Shown here piece by piece: positions 26,004-35,915 of a stretch of 64,000 nucleotides of DNA. Each line of letters begins with the position of its first letter. The first letter of the stretch is position 1. The position numbers were made by a program, and so were the translations under genes. Source of the stretch: Gammaproteobacteria bacterium (GTDB lineage: Bacteria; Pseudomonadota; Gammaproteobacteria; Legionellales; Legionellaceae); assembly GCA_030147635.1 (NCBI GenBank), contig JASBUZ010000015.1, positions 26,528 through 90,527 of the forward strand. Direction: 5' to 3'. Under the pieces are notes generated by a model. The model worked only from the letters and a program-made list of their open reading frames with translations. It did no database searches and was not told where the DNA came from.

Positions 26004-29000
26004 ATGCATTTTACCGACTTATACATTAAGCGACCCGTTCTTTCGATGGTCATTAGCCTGTTAATCTTGTTATTTGGCTTAAACTCGCTTTTGAATATCT
26101 CGATTCGACAATATCCTAAAATGGATAACACAGTAATTACAGTCACCACCAGTTATCCTGGCGCTGATGCCAACTTAATTGCAGGATTTATTACAACCCC
26201 CATTGAAAGTGCCGTCTCCAGTGCTGAAGGAGTCGATTATATGACCTCCTCGAGTACCCTTGGTACCAGCACCATCACACTCAATATCAAGCTTGGTTTC
26301 GACTCACAAATTGCGTTTACCGATGTGATGAGCAAAGTACAGCAAACCTTGAACCAACTGCCCTCTGAGTCGCAAGACCCAGTGATTGTCAAAAGCTCTG
26401 ATACCTCAACCGACTTGTTGTATTTAAGCTTAAACAGCCCAGACATGACGCCTCAGCAAATTACTGACTATGCAACCCGTGTGGTCAAGCCCCAGCTCGA
26501 AACCATTAGCGGTGTGGCTGAAGCTGAGATTTTGGGTGGACAAGTCTATTCGATGCGAGTATTTCTAGACCCGAATAAAATGGCGGCACTCAATGTCACC
26601 CCCGCTGATGTTTCACAAGTGCTTAGAAACAATAACTTTTTGACTGCTGCTGGACGAACTAAAAGTGAGTATGTGGCTATTAGTATTCGCGCCAATACCG
26701 ACTTAAGTAATGCTGAGCAGTTTGGCAATATTATTGTGCGTAGCAACAACGGCTCCATCATTCGCCTACGTGATGTTGGACGCGTTGAGCTTGGCTCTCA
26801 AAACTATGATTCGTCCGTTATTTTTGATGGCAAAAAAGCTGTCTTTATTGGGATTACCCCAACCCCTAGCGCAAACCCACTCGATGTGATCACTCAAGTT
26901 CGGAAGTCTTTCGAGTCCCTAAGACCACAATTTCCACCATCACTGAAAGGGACCGTGGTTTATGACGCCACTGACTTCATTCGAGCATCCATTGATGAAG
27001 TAGTGGCAACCATTCTTGAAGCAGCTGTGATTGTTATTGTGGTCATTTTCCTATTCTTAGGCTCACTACGCGCGGTTCTAATTCCTGTCGTCACCATCCC
27101 ACTGTCGTTAATTGGTGTGTGCACGTTTATGTTTTTCTTAGGCTACTCTATTAATCTTCTGACACTGCTTGCCTTTGTACTCGCAATTGGCCTTGTGGTC
27201 GATGATGCCATTGTCGTGGTTGAAAATGTGCACCGGCATATTGAAGAAGGAAAAACGCCTTTTCAGGCTGCCATTACAGGCGCGCGTGAAATCGCAACCC
27301 CGGTGATTGCGATGACCATCACGCTTGCAGCTGTATATGCACCCATTGGCTTTATGACAGGTCTCACCGGTGCCCTATTTAAAGAGTTTGCCTTTACCCT
27401 TGCCTCAGCTGTCATTATCTCAGGTGTTATTGCACTGACGCTCTCACCGATGATGTGCTCTAAAATTTTAACCCCCGATATGAGTGAAGGAAAACTCTCT
27501 AAAAAAGTTGAGAGTATTTTCCATAACTTGCGCTTGCAATATAAATCTTGGCTTCATAAGCTTTTAAATACACGTGAAATCATGATTGTTTTTGCTGCAG
27601 TCGTGCTTTTGATTTTGCCTTACCTCTATGCAAAAACACCAAGTGAAACAGCACCTGAAGAAGACCAAGGCTTCTTTTTTGTAGTGGGTACACCGCCACA
27701 GTCTGCGACTTTGGAATATGTTGAAGCATTTACCAAGCCATTCGAGAAAATATTTACGAGTTTTCCGGCTAGTGAACATTATTTCATTATCAATAGCGCT
27801 TCCCCCGTTGCAGGTATTGTATTAAAACCTTGGGGAGATCGTGATGTCAGCCAATTTGAGATGAAAAAACCACTGCAAGAAGCATTAAATACCGTACCTG
27901 GTATGAAAAACTTTGCAGTTATTCCGCCTCCACTGCCCGGTGGTGGTGGAGGAACCCCAATTCAATTTGTCGTGAAAACCAGTAACGACTTCGCAAGTCT
28001 TTTGGATGTTTCAGACAAACTGATGGAAAAAGCACGAGAAAGTGGTTTGTTCATCTACCTAGATAATGGCTTAAAGTTCAATCAGCCAGAAGTAGAGTTA
28101 CAAATTAATCGCGCCAAAGCAGCAGACCTGGGCCTCGATATGAAAGACATCGGCAACAGTATTAGTGGTGCACTTTCGGGTGGCTATATCAATTACTTTA
28201 ATTTGGAAGGCCGAAGTTACCAAGTGATCCCACAGCTTGAGCGACGTTTCCGCATGACCACAAAACAACTTGGCCAAGTGTATGTGAAAGCAATGGACGG
28301 CACGATGGTTCCACTCTCAACCGTGGTCACCCCTATAGAGAAAACTCAACCAAATGCCATCACCCACTTCCAACAACTAAACTCAGCAACGATTCAAGGC
28401 GTGATGACACCAGGCACCACACTTGGTCAGGGTTTAAACTTTTTAGAAGAAGCCTCTCAAGATGTACTGCCCAAAGGCTTTACTTATGACTTTGGTGGCC
28501 AGTCCAGACAGTTTATGCAAGAAGGCAGTGCTTTAATTGTCGCCTTTTTCTTATCAATTATTGTTATCTTCTTAGTGCTGTCAGCACAGTACGAGAGCTT
28601 CCGTGACCCACTGATTATTCTGATTAGTGTTCCAATGTCGCTCTGTGGTGCATTAATTCCATTAAATTTGGGTGCTGCGACTATTAATATTTATACGCAA
28701 GTCGGCCTTATTACCTTAATTGGCTTAATTAGTAAGCATGGTATTTTGATTGTCGATTTTGCCAATCACCTACAACGTGAGAAAAAACTTGATAAATGTG
28801 CTGCAGTTGAAGAAGCAGCAAGCATTCGCCTACGTCCTATTTTAATGACAACTGCAGCCATGGTTTTTGGTGTGTTACCGCTTTTGATTGCCTCAGGAGC
28901 AGGAGCTGTCAGCCGCTTTGATATTGGGCTTGTAATTTCAACCGGCCTTTTGATTGGCACTTGCTTCACGTTGTTTGTGGTCCCGACTATGTATACCTAC

Positions 29001-29048
29001 CTGGCAGCAGACCACAGAGAAGACGAATTTGAAAAGCCGATTGCGTAA
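26004..29048 (+). CDS. RND efflux pump, inner-membrane permease
   Basis: Proton-driven trimeric exporter of the HAE1/AcrB kind, 1014 aa. The ATG at 26004 gives MHFTDLYIKRPVLSMVISLL, the usual RND start; the longer frame from 25926 lies inside the adaptor gene. It has twelve membrane segments in two halves. The proton-relay aspartates are in GLVVDDAIVVVENVHRH, and FLGSLRAVLIPVVTIPLSL and SAQYESFRDPLIILISVPMS mark the two repeats. Substrates cannot be predicted. It forms an operon with the adaptor upstream; ends before a stretch of decayed genes. Confidence 0.95.
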   Translation: MHFTDLYIKRPVLSMVISLLILLFGLNSLLNISIRQYPKMDNTVITVTTSYPGADANLIAGFITTPIESAVSSAEGVDYMTSSSTLGTSTITLNIKLGFDSQIAFTDVMSKVQQTLNQLPSESQDPVIVKSSDTSTDLLYLSLNSPDMTPQQITDYATRVVKPQLETISGVAEAEILGGQVYSMRVFLDPNKMAALNVTPADVSQVLRNNNFLTAAGRTKSEYVAISIRANTDLSNAEQFGNIIVRSNNGSIIRLRDVGRVELGSQNYDSSVIFDGKKAVFIGITPTPSANPLDVITQVRKSFESLRPQFPPSLKGTVVYDATDFIRASIDEVVATILEAAVIVIVVIFLFLGSLRAVLIPVVTIPLSLIGVCTFMFFLGYSINLLTLLAFVLAIGLVVDDAIVVVENVHRHIEEGKTPFQAAITGAREIATPVIAMTITLAAVYAPIGFMTGLTGALFKEFAFTLASAVIISGVIALTLSPMMCSKILTPDMSEGKLSKKVESIFHNLRLQYKSWLHKLLNTREIMIVFAAVVLLILPYLYAKTPSETAPEEDQGFFFVVGTPPQSATLEYVEAFTKPFEKIFTSFPASEHYFIINSASPVAGIVLKPWGDRDVSQFEMKKPLQEALNTVPGMKNFAVIPPPLPGGGGGTPIQFVVKTSNDFASLLDVSDKLMEKARESGLFIYLDNGLKFNQPEVELQINRAKAADLGLDMKDIGNSISGALSGGYINYFNLEGRSYQVIPQLERRFRMTTKQLGQVYVKAMDGTMVPLSTVVTPIEKTQPNAITHFQQLNSATIQGVMTPGTTLGQGLNFLEEASQDVLPKGFTYDFGGQSRQFMQEGSALIVAFFLSIIVIFLVLSAQYESFRDPLIILISVPMSLCGALIPLNLGAATINIYTQVGLITLIGLISKHGILIVDFANHLQREKKLDKCAAVEEAASIRLRPILMTTAAMVFGVLPLLIASGAGAVSRFDIGLVISTGLLIGTCFTLFVVPTMYTYLAADHREDEFEKPIA

Positions 29049-29156
29049 CATTACAGAATTAGTTTGCTACTGCTTTACTGACACGGGCGCCGCGGGGATT
29101 CGGGAAAGGTGTTTTTTCACAAAGTCCAGATTAAAATGTGGGTATCCATCCTAACA

Positions 29157-29477
29157 CTATTGCGCTTTTTCTAAAGCATTATGAACTTTAGTCAATAACT
29201 TTATTGAAACCTGATCTTGGTTCTCAATTTTACTAATATAGGCTTGTGTCACCTTCATTCTTTTCGCGAGCTGCTCTTGTGTGAGTCCCGCCTCAATGCG
29301 GGCTCACGCGACGGGATTCTCAACATAATCCGCAGGGTTAAAAGCTTCGTATTCTTCATTTTGTCTTATATTTTGCAGCTGCTTCATGATTTGAACACGC
29401 AAAGCCTTGTACGCAGCTACAGGCAATAAAACGTACCCCACCCTACCATCCAGTGACTTAATTGTTTGTAAATTCAT
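29157..29477 (-). pseudogene. XRE-family antitoxin broken by an in-frame stop
   Basis: Reading from the ATG at 29477 gives 57 residues ending NPADYVENPVA, then a TGA at 29304-29306. The same frame goes on as ARIEAGLTQEQLAKRMKVTQ, AYISKIENQD and a normal TAG at 29157-29159. The continuation is a complete XRE helix-turn-helix, so one base change (for example CGA to TGA) split the gene. The ATG overlaps the stop of an upstream RelE-type frame, the usual toxin-antitoxin order. The DNA-binding half would be lost from the 57-aa product. Confidence 0.85.
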
Positions 29478-29626
29478 TTGTAAGCACCTCCACGTGGTTT
29501 AACTTTCTCGACTGAGATAATTTTTATCTGATCATCTCTATCGAAAATTACTCGCCACGAACCAACACGTAGGCGAAAGTAAGGCTCACCGCTTAGTTTC
29601 TTTACATACTTTGCTTCATGTAAAAT
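29474..29626 (-). pseudogene. C-terminal fragment of a RelE/ParE-family toxin
   Basis: The frame encodes HEAKYVKKLSGEPYFRLRVG, then SWRVIFDRDDQIKIISVEKV and a stop that overlaps the antitoxin ATG (ATGA). The pattern (L-x-G-x-PYFRLRVGxxRVIFD) is the second half of RelE/HigB-like mRNA interferases. An in-frame TAA at 29630-29632 closes the frame and the first half is missing, so it is dead. The palindromic repeat at 29639 lies just at the truncated end. Confidence 0.82.
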
Positions 29627-29638
29627 AAATTAAAAACC

Positions 29639-29700
29639 GTCTTTGCGAGGAGTGTCGCGACGAAGCAATCTCAAAGATTGCCGCGCCTTCGGCTCGTAAC
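29639..29700. repeat. Short MITE-like palindromic repeat
   Basis: GTCTTTGCGAGGAG at the left end and a central inverted pair GCAATC (29665-29670) / GATTGC (29676-29681), followed by CGCGCCTTCGGCTCGTAAC. The left end and the centre resemble the 93-bp element at 5853-5945 (GTCGTTGCGAA, GGCAATC, GATTGC). The remaining part of the 29049-29708 gap upstream of position 29157 holds nothing recognisable. Confidence 0.7.
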
Positions 29701-29708
29701 TATAAGAC

Positions 29709-31145
29709 TCAAATATACCGAGCGAACATCTCAGGTGATAAGTCTTTACTCTCCTCATCCAGATATACGAGATTTAAACGTGACTCATTCGCCTGGGAGT
29801 TCGCAGGCGTCCCAGGATACGAGCTCAGAATAGGTAGAAATACCCCGCCACCAATCACATAACGATTATCGCCACTTTTAGAGGAAAGACCCCAGACATT
29901 TTGATAGCTCATCACCACCTGCTGATGATTGACTTCAGCATTCCCCACATACAGCACAATATGCCCAGGCTTATAAATAAGTGACACCAAAGGATGTCCC
30001 TTCTCTTTCAGCAGCGCCAAACGCTCCTCGAGGCTATGCTCTGACAGGTCGATATGCTTATTCAGTTTAACTTGCAGACCTGAATTTCTTGGTAGCCAAA
30101 TACCAAAGGGGGTAAACAAGCTTTTCAGTTCTTGTGAGCAGTCATTCAAGAAAAATGCACCACCCCAGCCATATGGGCGATGTTGTAGCTCTTGAATCAC
30201 ACTTGCCATGTTTTGCGGAGAGACTGGTAGCGGCATCAAACCTGATGCTTCTGTCGCAATAACACCTGGCTTAATAACTGCAAAATGGGCTGAGTTTTTA
30301 GCTGGCATCATAATACGAGTCTGTTTGGCATCACGCGCCAAGAGTGGAAATACGCCGCCAATATAGCCTGTAAATTGAAAACGTCCTTGACTGTCTTCAA
30401 CCGGTACCTCCGTTTTAGTGACAGCGACTAGTTTTTTTCGAGCAGCGGTTTGCCACTTTTTAACAAAATCTGGTGAAGCATAAGCAATATCACTACTCTT
30501 CACCCAAGCCAAATAAGCATCAGGCGTTAGTACCAAAGACCAAGCTTTATCTTTTGAAATATGCAATACATACAAAGGCGTTCCGACCCAAAGGCTCGCA
30601 ATTTGCAAGTTATCAAACGGGAAACCCTCTCCAGGCCTCTGTTCATCGAAAAAGTCGGGCTCAACTGTTGGTAGTGCCCGAGCTGCAGTATTGCTGGTCA
30701 CTATCGCGCGATTTTGAGGCTTAAAGCCTGGGTCAATTGCATTCAAATTCAAATTTTTCTGGATTGCACACCACCACATGAGAGTATGCTCTCTGAAGTT
30801 TTCTGCGTAGTGTTTTTGTTTGCTAAAATACTTTAGCGTTTCCTCTTCTGATTGCCTAACACCAGTGAGTACTTCACGAACTAACGCTTCACTCCAAGGC
30901 GATAGTCCATTCGCATCACTCGAATAATAATGATTATAGAATTGCTTTAAACGCAAATTCTGATATTCAGGCGTCAATAGATTTTGCTTATAATCAGAGC
31001 GCTTAGGTGAAATATAGGTATTTATTTCTTGAGAATATCTCTCAATTGGAAAGTACTCTCGGGGAACATTAACCGCAAAAGACATAGAGGAATAAACAAC
31101 GGCAAACAGTGAACAAACTAAACGATACAACATTCGCATGAGCAC
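29709..31145 (-). CDS. Periplasmic SH3/NlpC-P60 peptidase
   Basis: Probable peptidoglycan hydrolase cutting stem peptides, exported by a signal peptide (LVCSLFAVVYSSMSFA). The 478-aa protein matches the four-part C40 peptidases: N-terminal NlpC/P60-associated helical region (about 30-140), two SH3-like domains (about 145-300, including VGTPLYVLHISKDKAWSLV and WVKSSDI), and the catalytic NlpC/P60 domain. In the latter the Cys nucleophile is in NDCSQE (Cys336) and the His in PGHIVLYVG (His395). The usual motif is DCSG; here it is DCSQ. It stands alone. Role in wall recycling or turnover is inferred from the family. Confidence 0.85.
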   Translation of the reverse strand: MLMRMLYRLVCSLFAVVYSSMSFAVNVPREYFPIERYSQEINTYISPKRSDYKQNLLTPEYQNLRLKQFYNHYYSSDANGLSPWSEALVREVLTGVRQSEEETLKYFSKQKHYAENFREHTLMWWCAIQKNLNLNAIDPGFKPQNRAIVTSNTAARALPTVEPDFFDEQRPGEGFPFDNLQIASLWVGTPLYVLHISKDKAWSLVLTPDAYLAWVKSSDIAYASPDFVKKWQTAARKKLVAVTKTEVPVEDSQGRFQFTGYIGGVFPLLARDAKQTRIMMPAKNSAHFAVIKPGVIATEASGLMPLPVSPQNMASVIQELQHRPYGWGGAFFLNDCSQELKSLFTPFGIWLPRNSGLQVKLNKHIDLSEHSLEERLALLKEKGHPLVSLIYKPGHIVLYVGNAEVNHQQVVMSYQNVWGLSSKSGDNRYVIGGGVFLPILSSYPGTPANSQANESRLNLVYLDEESKDLSPEMFARYI

Positions 31146-31184
31146 AACACCAGATAACTACAAGGGGAACATATTGTAACAATA

Positions 31185-32483
31185 TTACACATACCAATCA
31201 ATGTTTGTTAATCTATTTACAAAGTCCTCAGCAAACTTATCCCAGTGGTAATGCTCATTAAAAAACTGCTGGGCTTTTGTTTTAGTCGCATGCACAAGCG
31301 CTGGATTATCTATCACATTTTGAAATACCTGGCAGGAGGATAAAAGCTCTCTCGGTTCATAAACACGGCCCAAATCGAACGCTTCAATCGGCTTGGTAAT
31401 GCCTTCTGTATTGGATGCGACGACCATAAGCCCTGCTTTTAGATATTGTCCAAACTTTCCTGGGCAGCAATAACGATGATTCAAGCAAGCATCTGGTAAA
31501 TATGGGACAATCCCCACATCGTACTGAGTAAACATTGGAATAATATCATCTTCTTTGATAGGCGCTTTAATCTGAAAAGACTTCCCTGCAGACTGTGGCG
31601 CGATGCTCAACAACTGCTTTTTATGGGCATCACTTAAATTAGAGAGGTACAAATCAAGCATTGCATTTTGAGGGTTTAGTTTCTCCCAAATTTGAATCAA
31701 TGCCTCAATTCCCCGAATCTCTGGTGCAAAGCCTGAGAGCATGACAAAACGTATAGGTCTTGCCTCAGATAGAGGGGGCGCTAAGTTAGTCAGCCCAGAG
31801 GTTTTGCTAGGCGTATTGGGCAAATGTACATACTTTTCTTTAAACTCAGGGTATAACCCACTGTAATACTCAGCAATCCCTTCTGAGACACAAGGCAGTA
31901 CGGCAGACTGCTCAATAAACAACTTTTCGTGCGATACAATAAACTGCTTCACGCGAGGCGTAGATTTCTCCGCCATATCCGAATATAACTCCTTGATATC
32001 AAATATAAATTTTTTATTTTCTTGCTCTGCCGCATAATAAGCAATGAAAGCACCAAAAAACATTTCACAACTGTAAAATACATCCACGCTTTTAACTAGC
32101 TCACGAAAAGCTTTCGATTGTATCGCTTTTTTAATGTAGGTATTGGTTGATTTAAAAAAGAGAGACTCACCAAGCCCTCGTAAGCCTACACGATTGAATA
32201 CGGCACTCAAAAGTCGGCTCAATACACGTTTAACGCGCGCACCAGGATAAATAATGAGGTTGTGACAATTGTGTTTTTTGAATAAAACATAATCATCCAT
32301 ATTTTTCAACGGAGAAGGATATACATTAATGCACACTACATCCCAGTCATGTGCTTTCAGACTATCCGCAATTGTAATAATCCGAGGGTCTGCAGTTAAA
32401 TAACCATAAGAGAATAAAGCTATTTTTTTCAAATCACGTCTCACATCCCAAAACCGATTGAGTATAGCAAAATAATAAATCAT
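31185..32483 (-). CDS. Glycosyltransferase, GT4-like (GT-B fold)
   Basis: A 432-aa cytosolic protein with two Rossmann-like halves. The N-terminal half starts KKIALFSYGYLTADPRI, and the C-terminal half carries RFVMLSGFAPEIRGIEALIQ, the YDVGIVPYLPD strand and KFGQYLKAGLMVVASNTEGI, where a conserved Glu binds the sugar nucleotide. Such enzymes add sugars to LPS, capsule or lipid carriers. No other glycan gene is adjacent; the nearest are kdsB and the WbpM-like gene far away. Sugar specificity is unknown. Confidence 0.78.
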   Translation of the reverse strand: MIYYFAILNRFWDVRRDLKKIALFSYGYLTADPRIITIADSLKAHDWDVVCINVYPSPLKNMDDYVLFKKHNCHNLIIYPGARVKRVLSRLLSAVFNRVGLRGLGESLFFKSTNTYIKKAIQSKAFRELVKSVDVFYSCEMFFGAFIAYYAAEQENKKFIFDIKELYSDMAEKSTPRVKQFIVSHEKLFIEQSAVLPCVSEGIAEYYSGLYPEFKEKYVHLPNTPSKTSGLTNLAPPLSEARPIRFVMLSGFAPEIRGIEALIQIWEKLNPQNAMLDLYLSNLSDAHKKQLLSIAPQSAGKSFQIKAPIKEDDIIPMFTQYDVGIVPYLPDACLNHRYCCPGKFGQYLKAGLMVVASNTEGITKPIEAFDLGRVYEPRELLSSCQVFQNVIDNPALVHATKTKAQQFFNEHYHWDKFAEDFVNRLTNIDWYV

Positions 32484-32689
32484 TTACAGTAATGTCATGC
32501 CCTTCACACATCGCCTTTGGTATGAAAATAGTGCCAACAATTGACATCATTCTTGTGAACGTACAGGGCCCTTTACATATCTTCAAAGTGATTTTGAATC
32601 AAAATCGCCTAACCGAAGGAGGCGTATATCTAGTATATCCATGCTATGGCCCTCCCTAAATTAAGAGGAAAAGTAAGCACTTCGAAATT

Positions 32690-32718
32690 TGACGTATCCC
32701 TGGCTGTCAACTATACCA
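32690..32718 (+). promoter_or_regulatory. Sigma-70-like promoter of the histidine kinase operon
   Basis: TTGACG (32690-32695), 17-bp spacer, TATACC (32713-32718), 58 bp before the start codon. The rest of the 293-bp spacer from 32484 holds no gene. Confidence 0.65.
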
Positions 32719-32776
32719 AAATTAACCCCTTCATAACGCCACGGGCGAAATGCTTGCCTGACCACAAAGGAAACAT

Positions 32777-35509
32777 ATGTCTCATCATCAAGGATGGTAT
32801 TTAAAATATTTGATTATTCCAGTCGGCCTGTTGGTCATGCTTACGGGATTTTATCTCGCATATGACACAAAGCAGCGCAATGACAATGAAATCAGGCAAG
32901 CCACACAGCATGCAGCTGAGTTAATTCGGGTGCAAGCAGAAAACACTTTATCCCTATATTTTTCAGCTATTGAACGCATGGGTAAACGATGGGAAGATGC
33001 TCAAGGGCCATCTTATACAACATGGGAAAAAGACGCCGAAGCCTATATAAGAGACATGCCAATATTTAAAGCTATTTTGTGGATAGATTCAGATTTTAAG
33101 CCCCAATGGTCAACGGCTACACAAAAAAACAAAGCACCCATAAATGCTAACTTAAAATATTCCCCACGCATCAAAAATTTTTTCTTGCAGGCAAAAAATA
33201 GCAATCAAACGGTCATCGCCCCCATACTTGCAACCGGCAAGCAATCCGATGACTACCTCATCTTATTTCCCTTATATTATGACCGTACATTTCATGGCTT
33301 CATCGCTGGCATCTTTCCTGGAAAAGTGCTTTTTCAAACTCTATTGAAAAAAGAATTGACTGAAAATTTCTTCATCAAGGTTACACAAGGCGCACAGGTG
33401 ATTCTACCGAGTCATCTGATGTCTAATCCAGATGAACTCTCTGAGTTTGAGCACAGTATTTTTTTAAAAACCTATAATTTAAACTGGAAGATCACCTTAT
33501 CCCCAAGCAAAAAAACCCTGCGTCGACTCTCATCCAGTGTGCCCTTTATGCTGGCTTCAGGTAGTACCTTATTGGGTATATTGTTCTCCTTGCTACTCTA
33601 CCTTCTAACACAACGCGCAAAAATGGTTCGAGTGGCTGTAGAAGCTAAAGAAAAAATAGATAAGGCAACTGAAGAAACACGCTTAATTTTAGAAAAGGCA
33701 AGTGAAGGCTTTATTTCTGTTGATGAGCAAAGTCGCATCATCCATTGGAACCCCTATGCCAGCATACTGTTTGGCTGGAAAAGAGAAGAAGTCCTCAATA
33801 AACCACTGCAAGACTTTATTATTCCCCCTCAGTATCGTGAGATGCACCTAAAAGGCATGAAGAAGTTTCTAGAGACAGGTAAAGGCCCTGTGCTCAATCA
33901 AACCATCGAAGTCACTGCTTGCCATCGCACAAAAGGAGAATTTCCAATTGAACTCACCGTGTTTCCTGTGCGCTCAAGTGGCCAATATACTTTTCATGCC
34001 TTTTTGCGTGATATTTCAGATCGCAAAAATATAGAAAAAATGAAAAACGAATTTATTTCTTTAGTCAGCCACGAACTTCGTACTCCTTTAACCGCGATTA
34101 AAGGCTCCATCGATTTACTGTTGGGACTCAAAAGCACATCCTTACCAGAAAAACAGCTTCAACTCTTAGCCATTGCACAACAAAATTGTGACCGACTCAT
34201 TCGCCTCATCAATGATATTTTGGATATTGAAAAAATTGAAGCAGGAAAAGTGGTATTAAACCATAGTCAATTTAACCTCTCTGATCTCATTCAAGAAGCA
34301 GTTCATGCGAATGAGGGATATGCTAATGCCTTTCAAGTGGAGTTGATTTTAAAAAACACGCTAGATATTCAAATGGTTGGCGATCGCGACAAATTGATGC
34401 AAGTCTTAACCAACCTCATTTCTAATGCCGTGAAATTTTCCAAACCTCATCAGCAAGTGATTATCCAGTTGACGGCCAAACCGAAAACGCTTGAAATAGC
34501 CGTTCAAGACCAAGGCGTTGGAATTCCCCAAAAATTTCAAGATAAAATATTTGAAAAGTTCACCCAATCTGACTCAACAACTTCCCGATCAAATGGTGGA
34601 ACCGGTCTTGGACTAAGCATTTCTAAGGCTATTGTCGAAATGCACAATGGTTCTATTCACTTTAGTTCTGAGGAAGGTTCAGGTACAACCTTTTATATCG
34701 AGTTACCCCGTAATATTTCGAAGAAACATATCCAAAAATCAAAAAGCTCAGCTAAAAAAGTCGCCAAAACAGGAGAACCCAAAATTCTCATTTGTGAAGA
34801 CGATAAAACATGCGCCAACCTACTGCGCATGATGTTAGAAGAGCAGAACTTTGCTGTCGATATAGCCTATACAGCACAGGAAGCAAGACAGCTTCTAAGA
34901 GATAATCAGTATGAATTAATGACGTTGGATTTGATGCTCCCCGATCAAAATGGAATCTCTTTTATCAAAGAAATCCAACAAAGCGGTGACAAAACCCTCC
35001 CCATTATTGTGATATCAGCCATCGTCCCCGTGGGACAACAAGAGCTCAATGGCAATGCCTTCCCTGTTATTGGATGGATTGAAAAACCTATCCATCAAGA
35101 GCAATTAAGTAGCCTACTAAAAAAAGCAGTTAAAAATCACCCTAAGAAAAAGAAGAAAATTCTTCATATTGAAGACGACCCAGATCTCCTAAAATTTTCA
35201 AAACTCCTTTTTTCTCCCGATGCCACTATTTTGACGGCTCAAACCCTTGCCGAAGCAAGAAAAATTCTGAAACAGCATACATTTGATGTGGTCATTCTAG
35301 ATTTAGAGCTACCGGATGGCAATGCAGCTAAATTGCTACCGATAATCAATGAAAAAACGCAGCAAATGATTCCCGTCGTTATTTTCTCGGCCTATGAGAT
35401 GGAAGAAAAATATGCTAAGTACGTCAGTGAACACTTAAAAAAAACAGGAACTTCAAATGAAAAATTAATAGCCACTATCCATGCTGTTATAAACAAAGCA
35501 AACGCTTAG
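32777..35509 (+). CDS. Hybrid sensor histidine kinase with two receiver domains
   Basis: Inner-membrane sensor of 910 aa. Two membrane segments (about 11-29 and 255-278) enclose a periplasmic sensor region of about 225 residues. Next are a PAS domain (about 303-418), HisKA with phospho-acceptor His432 in LVSHELRTPLTAIKG, and HATPase_c with NLISNAVKFS and GGTGLGLSISKAIVE. Two receiver domains follow, with Asp718 (LDLMLPDQNG) and Asp842 (LDLELPDGNA). Two stacked receivers after the kinase core indicate a branched phosphorelay. It heads an operon with a lone receiver and an Hpt-REC-REC-GGDEF protein, which can take the phosphate on. The signal sensed is unknown. Confidence 0.93.
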   Translation: MSHHQGWYLKYLIIPVGLLVMLTGFYLAYDTKQRNDNEIRQATQHAAELIRVQAENTLSLYFSAIERMGKRWEDAQGPSYTTWEKDAEAYIRDMPIFKAILWIDSDFKPQWSTATQKNKAPINANLKYSPRIKNFFLQAKNSNQTVIAPILATGKQSDDYLILFPLYYDRTFHGFIAGIFPGKVLFQTLLKKELTENFFIKVTQGAQVILPSHLMSNPDELSEFEHSIFLKTYNLNWKITLSPSKKTLRRLSSSVPFMLASGSTLLGILFSLLLYLLTQRAKMVRVAVEAKEKIDKATEETRLILEKASEGFISVDEQSRIIHWNPYASILFGWKREEVLNKPLQDFIIPPQYREMHLKGMKKFLETGKGPVLNQTIEVTACHRTKGEFPIELTVFPVRSSGQYTFHAFLRDISDRKNIEKMKNEFISLVSHELRTPLTAIKGSIDLLLGLKSTSLPEKQLQLLAIAQQNCDRLIRLINDILDIEKIEAGKVVLNHSQFNLSDLIQEAVHANEGYANAFQVELILKNTLDIQMVGDRDKLMQVLTNLISNAVKFSKPHQQVIIQLTAKPKTLEIAVQDQGVGIPQKFQDKIFEKFTQSDSTTSRSNGGTGLGLSISKAIVEMHNGSIHFSSEEGSGTTFYIELPRNISKKHIQKSKSSAKKVAKTGEPKILICEDDKTCANLLRMMLEEQNFAVDIAYTAQEARQLLRDNQYELMTLDLMLPDQNGISFIKEIQQSGDKTLPIIVISAIVPVGQQELNGNAFPVIGWIEKPIHQEQLSSLLKKAVKNHPKKKKKILHIEDDPDLLKFSKLLFSPDATILTAQTLAEARKILKQHTFDVVILDLELPDGNAAKLLPIINEKTQQMIPVVIFSAYEMEEKYAKYVSEHLKKTGTSNEKLIATIHAVINKANA

Positions 35510-35519
35510 GTGAGATATC

Positions 35520-35915
35520 ATGACGCAAAAAAAGTTACATACTGTTTTAATGGTCGAGGATGAAAAAGACATTCAAACCATTGCTCAAATTGCCTTAGAA
35601 GATATTGGTGGACTTGAGGTAACCTACTGTAACTCAGGCCAATGTGCGCTAGATAAAGCTCCCCGCTTAAATCCTGATTTAATTTTGCTGGATGTGATGA
35701 TGCCCGGCATGGATGGCCCCACGACCTATCATGAGCTGCGCAAAATTCCAAAGCTCGAGCAAACCGCGATTGTTTTTATGACTGCTAAAGTGCAGTCAAG
35801 CGAAATACAGCAATATATCCGTCTAGGAGCACTGGGGGTTATCGCCAAACCGTTTGATCCAATGACGCTTGCAAGCAAGCTAGAAGCTTTATGGAACAAC
35901 CATGAATCAGAGTGA
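35520..35915 (+). CDS. Single-domain response regulator (CheY-like)
   Basis: A 131-aa receiver domain without an output domain. Acidic pocket VEDEKD, phospho-acceptor Asp in LILLDVMMPGMDG, the conserved Thr/Ser in FMTAK and Lys in VIAKPFDP are all there, so it should be phosphorylated. It probably shuttles phosphate between the hybrid kinase upstream (10 bp) and the Hpt-bearing protein downstream, whose start it overlaps by 14 bp. Confidence 0.93.
   Translation: MTQKKLHTVLMVEDEKDIQTIAQIALEDIGGLEVTYCNSGQCALDKAPRLNPDLILLDVMMPGMDGPTTYHELRKIPKLEQTAIVFMTAKVQSSEIQQYIRLGALGVIAKPFDPMTLASKLEALWNNHESE

Noticed and set aside
29217-29429. Plus-strand ORF in the toxin-antitoxin remnant
   Set aside because: It is antisense to the recognisable XRE antitoxin frame.
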